Made by a program: the position numbers and the translations under genes
In this document: piece after piece, positions 1 through 12,000 of the stretch
How the letters are laid out: each line of letters begins with the position of its first letter
Numbering within the stretch: position 1 is the first letter of the stretch
The notes under the pieces: generated by a model
Told to the model about the DNA's origin: nothing
The model's input: the letters and a program-made list of their open reading frames with translations, nothing else
Database searches by the model: none
From: Goniomonas avonlea
Taxonomy: Eukaryota; Cryptophyceae; Goniomonadida; Goniomonadaceae
Direction: 5' to 3'
DNA length: 37,155 nucleotides
NCBI GenBank assembly: GCA_003573635.1
Contig: QUTJ01031847.1
Coordinates: forward strand, 1-37,155

Positions 1-3000
1 GCAACCGCCACTGCAGGTCGATGGCTGCGGGGCAGGTCAGAGGCAGGGCAATACGTGGAGTGGTGTGGTTCGGGTCTGCGTGTCTGCGAGGGCGGGTGAG
101 GGCGAGGGAGAGGGAGAGGGAGAGGGAGAGGGAGAGGGCGAGTGTCTGTCATAGAGAGAGCCGGCAGGCAGAGAAGCGTGGGTTTGAAGTTTAGGGCTCA
201 CCGAGGTGGGCGTGCCACCACTGCAGCTCCACGTCAGCACGATCTTGCACTTGTCGCAGCCAGAGCTCGCGCCGAGAGACCCCACGTCGCACTCCTCGCT
301 CGGCATTTTTCGCCCGTCCCCACAGATAGCGGCGCAGGTTGAGACTTGCAGCACAGCGCCGATGCACTCGTAACCCGTTTCGATCTGCACCGGGAGGGTT
401 AGGGCGCAGCCTCTTGCTCTCGCTCTTGCCCTCGCCGCCCCCGCTCTCGCCCCCCACCACGACACCCCCCCCCCCTCTTGGCCATGCATGACAACGAGAG
501 AAAAGCACACCGACAGTGCGCAAACAAGAGAGGAGAACATCAACCACCCGCGAGAAACAAGGGAGGAAACACCGACCGTGCACGAGGACGAGCACCCGTC
601 GCCCGACTTCTTGTTGCCGTCGTCGCAGGTTTCGATTGAGGTGCGGATGCCGTCGCCACAGATGGATGTGCAAGTCGACTTGGACCCAAGTTCCCTGCCG
701 AGGCACACAGCGTTACATCCCGGTGTTATCAAGTTTCAAATGGAAAAGGTTTCACACGGAGTAATTTTGTTGACTCGGATAGAGGTTGAAACTCCAAGGC
801 GAGCACAATTCTGAATAGGATCCGTGCGCGCGCAAGAACCTCTTACGGCTGCTTGACATTGAAGCCCCGAGAAGTATTAAAGAGAAGGGGATCCCACTGT
901 CTCACAGCAACGCGCTCTCACACGATTTTTTTGTTAGATTTTTTTTTGTTTGGCACGCACCCGACACAGCTGAAGCCGGTCTCGATGGAGCAGGTGGGAC
1001 TGCAGCCGTCCCCGCTGGCCGAGTTGCCATCATCGCACCCTTCGGTCCCGCGCCGCTGTCCGTCGGCGCAAATTGGTGTGCACGTGGTCTTGGTGTTCTG
1101 TGATGGACTTCAGAGGGACCGGGGAAGGGGGAAGGGAGGGAGGGGAGGAGAAGAGGACGAAGAAAAGAGGGAGAGCAGAGAGGAGGGGAGGAGGGAGGGC
1201 GCGGATGAGGGGTGCGACAGAAGGAGAAGCTGAGGGAGCGCTGCGACAGAAGGAGAAGCTGGGGCTGCGACAGAATTGCCTTGTCCGGACCAACAATCGA
1301 GATTGCGACAAAATCTTGGGCGAGTTGGTATGCCTGACGGCATCCACACAGGGGCACCCTTCCTCGTCGCGATCGTCATTCTCGATCGCTAATGCAGGGA
1401 GAGGGAGAGGGGGGGGGGGGCGAGAGACGGCCCGAGACAAAAAGCACTGCGATACTAGCAGTGCAACCCACCTCATCCCCTCTGGAGCATGTGAACCCTG
1501 CCTCCAGCGAGCAAGTCGGACTACAACCGTCATTGCCAACGTTGTTCCCATCATCGCACGCCTCTCGTGGCAACACCTTGCCGTCACCACAGTTGGGACT
1601 GCAGACGTTGGGAACCTCGTTGCTGCAGCCCCAGCCAGTCTCGACGCTGCAAGTGGACGAGCACCCATCGTTGGAGACCACATTTCCGTCGTCGCAGAGT
1701 TCGGTGCCTGCCGCATCACCGTCAGTTATCCGGTGTGAGGAGCCAGCCTTCGCACAGGACAGGTACGAGTTCAGTGTGTGCCAGTGAGTTAGTGTGCGTG
1801 TGTGCGCGCGCGCCTGTTGTGTCCAGTGTGGGTGTGAGAGAGAGTGCGAGAGAGAGTGCGAGAGAGAGTGCGAGAGAGAGGTTACAACGCTGAGACCCAA
1901 CTTCGCGCAGCGTAGAGAGAGAGTTCGTGCCAGTGCGTGCCAGGAGAGCGAAGGGGGAGGGAAGCCAGAGGCGGGAAAGAAAGAAGGGACTCCCAGGACG
2001 CACCAACTCTAAAACGGTCACCGCAGACCGGAGAGCACACGGACAGCCCACCAGACGGCCCCACGCAGTTGTAGCCGTCCTCGACGGAGCAAGTGGAGCT
2101 GCACCCGTCCTTGCTGTTGGCGTTGCCGTCGTCGCACAGCTCCAGTGCAATCCGTTTCCCGTCACCGCATATGGGGCTGCATACGTCCTTGGCCGACACG
2201 CTGCCACCTTTGCACTGGTAGCCCGCCTCGACCTGCGAGCGAGTGAGACAACTCCGTCACCAGATGGACACAGAGAGAAGAGTTCGATGGGCAGACCATC
2301 TTGGGACACATGTTCGCACACGATTCCCATCGCTCTGTGGAAGGCTGACGTGGGCAAGGGCCCAGAACTGAGATCTTGGAGAAGGGCTCCAGAGGGTTTG
2401 CACCATCGCATAAATTCTGGCCCCCCAAACCGAACGAGTTCTTGTTCAGGAGCTAGAACGCATCTCCCCCCCCCCCTCCAATGAAAATAACAACACGTTC
2501 AAATTGGAACAGCCCCAGACTGAGCGGCGACTCACAGAGCAGGTGGAGGAGCAGCCGTCGCCGTTGTTGAGGTTGCCGTCGTCACAAGGTTCTGTGCCGA
2601 CCCGCAGTGCGTCCCCGCACACCGTCACGCAGGTGTCCTTGGACGCAGTAGTGCCACCAGTGCATCTGCGCACAGGGTTACCGCAACAGGTACGGGAGTC
2701 TCCACTGACTACAAACACAGGCGCAACCACGTCGGCCTGTCACCCATCGTACGGAGTGGGGTGTGCCAGTGGGTGTCAGTGCGTGTAGAAGGGGAGCAAA
2801 ACGTGGAGCACCTGTAGCCCGGCTCCACTGAGCAGGCCAAGCTGCAGCCGTCGCCACTGTTGGTGTTCCCATCGTCACAGGCCTCAGTGTATCGCTTTCC
2901 ATCACCACAGACTGGCGTGCACGTGGAAATCTTCCCGGTGGTGCCGACACATGTCCATCCTGGTTCAATCTGCCGCAGGGTTAGATCTGGGACGGGCCTG

Positions 3001-6000
3001 TCAGTGTTTGTTCATCTCCGTTGCACCGCCAAACCCAGGGCCGTGACGCGATGATGGTATTTTCTGCCTGCTTGCTTGCTAGTGCCCCCCCCCCCCAAGC
3101 TCTGACACTTGTTCAGAATCAACCAACCCCTCGTCGCGTGTCACTGACAACAACAAGCGAGACAGCATAGGGAAGTCTTGGGTCAGGAGCACGCGCAAGG
3201 CGTCAAGCCGCCAAGTCGTGGCCCGCATGCCGCGGGTACCAAGATGCAGGGGCATGGCTCACCGTGCAGGTGCTGCTGCAACCATCGTTGGAGCTTCCGT
3301 TCCCATCGTCGCACGGCTCGCTTCCCATCAATTTGCCGTCGCCACAAATCGCTGAGCACGCGGCGGCAGTCGTCGAGGAGCCTCCGGAGCATCGGAACCC
3401 GTCCTCGACGGTGCAGGCGTTGCTGCACCCGTCGCCGGAGTTGGTGTTTCCGTCGTCACAGAACTCGCTCCCAACCATCTGCACCCGGACGAGTTCAGGT
3501 CTAACGGTGAGGGCCCACCCACGACAGGCCTGGTAGAGATAAGGCTGTCGTTGAGCACAACTGCATCACAATGAAATGAAAGGTCACGATCGCGTGAAAA
3601 TGGGTGCGTGGCTGGCACAGATGCAGCACACCAGCGCGGAGCGTCTGTGTGCGCGCGGGATGTCCATGTGTTCGCGTGAGAACCAGTGTGCGCGAGAGAA
3701 AAATCGTGTCTGCGGGCAAGAGAGCCCGTGTGACCGCGCATGGGATTGCGTGTTCGGGTGCGTGGAGCACAGCTCACAGTCCGAGCCGATGCCTGACACT
3801 CCAGGTTGCAAGGAGCAGCTGCACAGGTGGGCATCGACACAGCATCATAGCGGCCTCATACCTTTCCGTCGCCGCACACAACGGTGCAGACACTTTTCTG
3901 TGATACAGAGCCGCCACTGCAGGACCAGCCAGGTTCTATCGAGCAAGTCGTGCTGCAGCCGTCGAAGTTGTTCAGGTTGTTGTCGTCGCAGGTCTCAGAC
4001 CCAACGCTGCGGTCACTTTCGTCAGTATCGGGTTAGGGAGGGAGGGGGAGGGAAGAGAGGGAGGGAAGGAGAGCGAGGGAGAGTTGATGCGGTTAGCTCA
4101 CGCGTAGTCACCCTCTGATTACAGTTCGGGGGGCGAGGTCCACACGTCTCATCACAAGGAACAGTGAAACGCACCGCTTGCCATCACCGCAAATGGGACT
4201 GCAGGAGCTTTTACTGGTGGTGGAGCCACCGAAGCAAGAAAAGCCTTCCTCGATGGAGCAGACCCGGCTGCAGCCGTCGTTGTCCAAGGGGTTGCCGTCG
4301 TCACAGGCCTCCAGGCCAATCTTGAGACCATCACCGCAGACCGTGCACAAGTCGCGAGTGGTTTCGCTGTGGAAGTGGTCAGAGCGCCTGGGAACTGGGC
4401 AAATGCTGATGATCAGCAGCGCTGTGGTGATTCTTCAACCAACGGCGGGGGCGAGGCAGCGTGCATGACCGCACTCCCACAAACCACGTCGCCACAGACG
4501 TCTGAACAGTCGAGGGTAGAAGTCTCCCCCCCCCCCATTTCTTTATGATCTTGACCCAAAAGATGCAGTAGATCATGGATGATTCAGCAGGCGATGAAAC
4601 GACAGGCAGCCACAGTGACAGGCAGACCAATAGACACAGGCAGAAACACGCACACACACACACACAGACCCACAGCACCAGACCAACAGAGTGACAGCAG
4701 CATGTCCCGAGGTTTCGCACCTGCCCCCGAAGCAGGCAAAACCGGCCTCAATCGTGCACGTGGCGCTGCAACCGTCTCCCGAGTTCCTGTTTCCGTCATC
4801 GCAGCCCTCAGCCACCCCCGGCGGTCGCTTGCCGTCGCCGCAGGTCGAGCACACTGACGGGCCGCGGAGGCCGTTGGCGTCCGGTTCCGTGTTAAGGACG
4901 ACGCAGCTGAAGTTGGGCTCGACGGTGCAGGATGCACTGCACCCGTCGCCCGCCGCGCTGTTTCCGTCATCGCAGGCTTCCTTGCCGGGCACAAGCCTGC
5001 CAACGACGGTTAGGGGAGAGGAATATTGCCTGTCTCCGCGGGAGCGCTGTTGCTGACACAATGTTATCAGTGGCCCCCGTGCTCCTGTTTGTCAGTCTGC
5101 CTGTGGCTGTCTCCCAGGGAGAAGGGGGGGGGGGGGGGGGGGGCAGTGCAGTTGTGAAGCAGCGCACTAGTGAAGCAGGAGGAGAGGAGAAGAGAAGGTA
5201 GCGCAGCACTCACTTGCCGTCACCGCACTGGGCACGGCAGGTACTTTTACCGGCACCGTCCTGGGTGCACGCGAACCCGAGCTCCACGGTGCAGACCCGG
5301 CTGCACCCGTCGTTGTCAATGGTGTTGGCGTCGTCGCACTCCTCTTGACCTCCTTTCACGCCATTGCCACAGCCCTGCGAGGTGACTCAGCAAGAGCTGA
5401 AGGTAGAGGAGTGCCTTCTCACTACAGAGCTGTGTTGTTGCAGGTTTTTTGGTTTTTGCCGGATCGTGATCGCTATTTTGTGGCAGAGAAGCGGCATAAA
5501 AGCTTATGGTCTGGAGCTCTCACCGCTCGGTACCATTGGCGAGATTGTTGCTGTTACGGTGTCCCTCGTTCCCTCACATGGGTGTGTCGGATCGCATCGC
5601 GACTCTCAGAACCACGCGATCACGGGTCACGGGGCGATCAAAATCAATCACGATCACGGGTCATGTCGCCCAAATTCACGATCATCGATCACCGTAACAA
5701 TGTGGTTTTAAACACGCGCAAGGCACGCTGCCCTAGGTGCAAAGAGAAGTGGGAAGTGTCGCGACGACATTTCCTCCGCTGCATCTCATCCTGACACACG
5801 CACACCGAGGAGCAAGTGCCTGCATTTTTTCCTCTCTAAAGGGGTTACACATTTTGAAAAGATGTTCTAGTCATTGATTGAACAGACAAGAAATGTGATC
5901 TTGATTGATTACAAAATTGTGTAACCAGTTTGAGCTGTCGCCCCCCTTTAGTGACGCCGTGCCTTGTCGCCGCATGTGCACATAAAACACACATATTGTT

Positions 6001-9000
6001 CCGGGGTCAGGACCTGCCTGTGGGAGGCAATGGTGGCTCAGAGAGCTCTCGCTAGTCTTCGGGCTACAGAACGGCATGTTTAGGTGCAAGGGCATAAAAC
6101 CTGCCCTCCCTTGTCCACATCACAATGAAACAGCACGGGACGCACCTGCGAGCAGGTATCCGCGGATGTCAAGCTACCACCAGCACAGGCCCAGCCCGTC
6201 ACGATACTGCAAGACTGACAGCCACTCGAGGCCGGGGTTCCTGAGTCGCACATTTCCACTGGGAGCCGGATGCCATCGCCACACACGGGCGAGCACAAGG
6301 ACTGCGCCCCATCGTTGCCTGTTGGTGAGCGAGTTGAGCGGTTCAGCATGTTTAAATCACTTTACAGTCATCCCTTACGAACAGGAGCGCGTCTCCAATG
6401 ACTCAAAGGTGCAACTAGTTCGACCACAATTTCATCCTTTGGGAAGACAATCACAAAACCCGCCGAGGCGAGAACTGGCAAGGCAGGGCGGCAAGCAACC
6501 GGGCACCAAAAAGGCACGCACCAGTGCAGCCATAACCGCGCTCAATCGTGCAGGTGTTGCTGCAGCCATCACCATTGACGTTGTTCCCATCGTCGCACTG
6601 CTCGTTGCCCAACTTACGAGTGTCGCCACACACAGCCCGGCACACGTCGGCAGACGAGGGAGTGCCGCCGGTGCACTCGTAACCAGGCTCAATGGTGCAA
6701 AGGTCAGAGCACCCATCACCTGAGCCGGGCTTGCCGTCGTCGCAAACCTCAGACGGCGTGCGAAGGCCGTCGGCACACGTTTCTTCATTGTAGGTGAAGG
6801 TTCTCGACAAGCTCGAGGTGATGGCCAGGCCCACGGTCAAGCCGAGCGTGCGAGGGCCAGTCGCGCGGATGGCAGTCGCGGGGGACTTGCAGTGCAGCGA
6901 CGACGCTGAGACCCATATTGAGGCAGCAAACGCAGAGCCACCGACGCGAGCAGCCTGGGAATAGTGCAGAACACCAAACCCGACGCCAGTCAGCGTAAGG
7001 CTCACAGAGCCCGTGAGAGGAGCGTTGGAGACAAAGACGGAGGACACCGAGGCAGCGTCGTAACTGAAGACACCAGAAGCCACGTTCACGCCTTGTGGCC
7101 GCGGCTCGCCGAGGGTGAGGGTGGCAGTGGGCGACCCAACACCGCGACTGACGCGAGCGGACACTGTGGAGTCCGAGACCCAGCGAGATGCGGATGCCGC
7201 TGTATGGCCGATGCGGACACAGGCGCTGGGATCGGCCATGCCCATGTTCGAGCCCTGAATGGCGATCCACGCCAGGCCGGAGTTGGGTGCGTTTGAGGGT
7301 GCTGCTCGGCTGCTGGTGGCGGAGTCGAAGGTGAACTGGCCTGTGGCAGTTCCAGGAATCCGCGCAACGGTGAGTGCGATAGTCCCTCCGTGGCTGCGAA
7401 TGCGCCCTGCAGCCGGCAGACGAACACCAGCAGAGGAGTCAGACAGCCAGCGCGAGGCTGCGCCGGCGGAGCGACTGACGCGGCCTTGGGCAGACGGGTG
7501 CGACGGGCCAAGGTTCTTGCCAGTTATAACAAGCGTCGTGGCGCCGGTGGCCGGGCCGTTGCGACGAGTGCCTGCGCCACCGATGGACCAGGTCTCGTAT
7601 GTCATCGCCGAGAGCAACGTGCGCGAGCGCACCTTGCCGCCAGCCATGGACATGCCGACACCAAAGTTGCTGCCAGTTCCTGCAGGGAACTTGCAAAGAA
7701 TCGTGGAAACCGATCGCCATCGGGTTGCCACGCACGAGGTCGGGCCCACGCGAACACTCGGCGAGGAGTCAGATGACCCGAAGCCACGGCCGAAGAGTGT
7801 AAAGCTGAGCGCACCCGTGGCGGGGGAGGTGAGCGGTGAGAGTGCGGACAAGAGTGGAGCGTCGTACGACATGGCATTCGAGAGGCAGCCCCTTTGCCTT
7901 GCAACAGTGGTCTGCGGGAACGATTTGTGTGAGTGCACGGTGTGTGAGAGATGAGGGGGCCGCACCGCGAGTCCGAGGTCAGCTCGCAGCCCGGCGACAC
8001 TCTTGCATCGGACTGAAGAGAAAGAGACCCACTCCGCCACAGCACATGAGGAGCCACCGAGACGGGACCGTGCTGAAGGATCAAACGTTCCCATTCCAGA
8101 GCCCGTCAACGATAGAGTCACAGACCCAGTGACTGGGGCGTTGGATGGGCTGAGGTTCTCGAGGGAGGGTGCATCGTACGAGAAAATCTCGGCCAGCAGA
8201 GACTTAATGGGAGAGGACGGCGTGACTTTAACTACGGCAGCAAGACCCTCGCCAACACCGGGGGAGAGCTTGCAAATCAGCGTGCGGGCACTCACAAATG
8301 TGGTCACACTGCAAGAGAGTCAGGCAGACACCGGGGAGGAGCAAGAGGGAGAGAGAGAAAGAGGGAGCGAGGGAACGACAGAAAGAGATTCGCGATAATA
8401 CCTGCACAACGTTTGTCCCATGGTTGCGATAGTATTCCCTTCGAACCCAGCACCCGAAAGCGTGATGCTGACGGCTCCTGTGGCTGGGCCGTTGAAGCGG
8501 CTCAGTGACATCACGGCGGCTCCGTCGAACGTGAAGCTCGACGACATTTCGTTGTACCGACCACCGACACTGGCCGTGAAGCTACGCCTGCTGGTGACCG
8601 TCGTGGCATGAAGCAGGCAGAGCACCGACGAATCGGACACCCATTTGCTCGCCGTGCAGTCGGTGCTGCCGAACGAGTCCGACAACGCCACACGCGGGGA
8701 TGGGTCCCACACAGCGAAGTGAGCTCCCATCAACGTGACGCTGTAGCCACCCGTCACGGGCCCATTCACCCGCTGGACACTGGTCGCGAGCGGCCCGGCG
8801 AAAGTGAACGACTCCGTGCGACATGAGGCTGAGCGCGTCAGTGTGACACACACTGTCCGGCGTTGGCGCAGACCCGCTGGAGCACGGCCATCCACTGCTG
8901 TGTCTGATGTCCATTGGGTTCCTTGCGAGGCTGTGCCTCCGACTCGCAGCCGACCCGAGACGTCCGAAGGCGCGAAGCCCATACCCGAGAGGGTCACCAC

Positions 9001-12000
9001 AGTGCTGCCTGTGGCTGGGGCCTCTCTCGAGATCACAGTCTTGGCCAGCGGCGGGTCGAAGGTGACCACATGCGAGAGGGAGGATCGGCGGTTGCCAAGA
9101 GAAACTGCGACTGGCTGCCGCGCTCTCGGTCGCGTGCCTGCCGCCAAGCGGCAACGGAAAGATGAATCAGATACCCATCTCGTGAACTCGCAGGTGGTAC
9201 CGCCGACTCTGGAAGTCAGCGACACGGGAGTGGTACGGAGGTTGAGGCCGGACATGGTTATCAGAACGCTGCCCGTCGATGGAGTGTTGGCGCGAGTGGA
9301 ACCTGCAGTCAGGACAAGTGCGTCGAAGGTGAAAGCGCTGGTCACGGTCACTGATGTGCCGACGGTGATGACCAGAGAGTTTCGCAGGGTCTGAGTGGCC
9401 GCGTGGCTCGGTGTCTTACAGAGCAGCTCGGTCGAGGACCGCCATGCCGACGACGGGGCGGCAGTGCCGCCGACACAGACCCGCGGCGAGATATCGACAA
9501 AGCCAAGGCCTCCCAGGGCGACGGCGAGGGTCACTGTGACACCGCCAGCCGCTGGCCCGTTGGTTGGGACAACAGGCAGCAAGAGCACCGGCAGGTCGTA
9601 TGAGATTGATTCTGTGAGCGTGTTCGCATGCGCGATCGTGTCAGGGCTAAGGGAGATGCTGACGTACTTGGCAGATCTCATGCCCGCAGGACAGCGAGAG
9701 ACGAGCTGCGTCTCTGAACGCCACGCAGTGGCCTCAGTTGGGGTGCCACCGATCAAACTCGCCATGGACGAGTCCACAGCAGTAAACCCGGCGCCGCGCA
9801 CTGTGACACTTCCGGCTCCCGTCGCAGCAACGTTGGCAGCACCCCAGGTGACCACAGGATGGTTGTAACTCCACACTCCAGCCGTTGTCAACCGGACAAG
9901 GCCAACGGTCACCTGCAGTCTGAGCCGGCGGCCACGGCCAGCAGGCCCGAAGCAGCGGACAGACGTGTCTGAAGCCCACTCCGTCGCCATGCAGGCTGAT
10001 CTACCAACCCGAAGGCTGTTGCTGAAGTCGAAGCGACCAAACTCGCGATGCGCAATGGTCAGGCTGACGCCCCCAGTCACCGGACCGTTGGAAGGCTCGG
10101 CCCCAGGTGCGGGCGACGGGATGTTGTAAGTGCATGCGGAGCTCAGACTGCTCCGTTGCCGACTGACGGTAGCAACAACGGCCCGCCCCGGCCCTCGTCG
10201 CCCCGCAGGAGCCCGGCAGCGCACTGACGTCGACGAGAGCCACATGGAGCCTTCACAGGCGGTCCCGCCCACGCGAATGGCGACACTGGATATTATTCCG
10301 CGGAAGTCGGAACCGTAGATACTAACAGCGATCGCGCCCGTCGACGGGCTGTTGGATGGCCTGAGGTCGGTGCAGACAGGCTGGTTGAAGGTGAAAACCC
10401 TCGTCACGGTCCCCACAACTTGTCCTACTGTCAGGCCAACATGGCCACCCATCCTGAAGCCTGACGGCGGGGCCTTGCAAGTCACACCGCTGGTGGAGAC
10501 CCATCGAGAAGCCACGCATACGGTGCCCCCCACTGTGACCTTGGAGGTTGTCTCATACTCTCCAAAGCTCATGCCCGGCAATGTAATACTCGACCCCCCG
10601 ATGGTAGGACCGTTCGTGCCTGCGAGGTTTGGGTGCGTGCCTCCAAACAGTGTCGGTGCGTCATAGGACAGCACGCGCGAGATAGACCCGAACGACCGCC
10701 ACGGTACCGTCGCGACAAGAGTCCTCGAGGCGAGGACTCGGCCGGCGGGAATCCGTACCGTGGAGGTTGTATCCGAAATCCACACAGACGCCTCGTTGGC
10801 TGTACCGTGGGTACGCACGCGAGACGTGCTGTCCACGAACCCGAGGTTGATGGCAGCCAGCGTGACACTGATGGAACCCGTCGACGGCGAATTTTGGCCG
10901 CGCAACTCAATGAAGGATAGGTCGTCATATGACTGCGACGTCGAAAGAGTACCGAGACTCTGCACGACAGTGACACCAATCGCCATGGAGACTGCTGTGC
11001 CTCGGGCTGAAGCGCTCGGGTGTTTGCACCGGAACGATGTGTCTGAAATCCAGGATGACCCGGGGGAGGTCGTGTGCATGATACGGAGTTGACCTGTTTC
11101 ACCGACGTTCTCGCTAAATCCAGCTCCGGCCAGAGTAATGCTGTGGGTGCCTGTGGCTGGGCCATTTGTTCGAACCACAGTGCTCGTAGCAGGGGCCTCA
11201 AACGTGAAAGAGTTCAACAGCGTCCTTCGGCCGCTCCCCGCCGTGGCTGTGAGGTGTCGCCGCCCGCCCAACCCAGGCAGCGGGCGGCACTTCATTTGGG
11301 AATCCGAGGCCCACGCGGTTCCCGAGCACGCAGTGCCACCGATTCGCATGAACGTCGAGGTGTCGGCCAGCTCGCCAAAGCCAGAACCATTTAGAGTGAT
11401 GCTTGAGGCGCCAGTGGAGGGGAACCGACGAGGCCTCGGGATAGTGAGCTGCGACAGCACATCGAAAGAGAAGCTCAGGGAAGAGGTGGAGGGCTGACGG
11501 ACAAAGGTAGCGGTAACACCCCGAGATGGAGGCATTCCGCCCCCAGCAGGAACGCGTCCTAGCACGCCGGTCTGCGACAACCAAACGGTTGCTTGGCATA
11601 CTGTCCCAACTCCCAAGTTAAATCGAGCAGAGGAATCGATCGAGCCCATGTTCATGCCTGAGACGGTCACTCGCAAGCCGCCAGTGGATGGAGCGTTGAT
11701 GGAGCGCGTGGTGACCACGACGGCATCGTACGAGACGCACTGTGACAAGAGAGACGCACGTTGAGAAGCAGTTGCCGTGAGATCGCGGCGATTTCCGATA
11801 CCGACGCTCGGGCGACAGCGCATTGACGACATGGAAACCCATGCCATCGACTCACACATGGTGGCTCCGATTCGAATTCGTGCGGTGGGGTCGATTGGCG
11901 CAAAACTGACACCAAACAGAGAGATGGACGTTGCACCAGTAGTGGGAGCATTCACACTCAGCAGGGAGCTGACAGTGAGGGCATCGTAGGAGACAGCACG

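Larger units (their letters stand above)
1..6780 (-). repeat. DUF4215 (Myxo_disulph_rpt-like) cysteine-rich array, 18 or more units
   Basis: Exons 3 to 16 carry 18 units with the pattern CGDG, then ExCDDGN, then GDGCSxxC, then [VI]ExGxxCxGG. This is the hallmark of DUF4215 (PF13948), related to the Myxococcus cysteine-rich repeat TIGR02232. The cysteine spacing implies several disulfides per unit, so the region should be a stiff extracellular stalk; that role is inference. The first two units follow directly after the last TIG-like unit in exon 3. Introns cut units at a few recurring places. Units in exons 4 and 16 are a distinct subtype with CDSG or CDVG and SSGCxxC. The array continues off the left edge. 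Confidence 0.88.

Noticed and set aside
902-1719. Overlapping long open frames on both strands around 0.9-1.7 kb
   Set aside because: They fall on purine/pyrimidine-biased intron DNA and exon shadows. Only the frame carrying CDDGN motifs, joined by GT-AG introns, behaves like a protein.
5345-5794. A 149-codon plus-strand frame in the longest intron
   Set aside because: No motif or family resemblance. It spans a simple GATC-rich repeat patch and overlaps exon 5 on the other strand.
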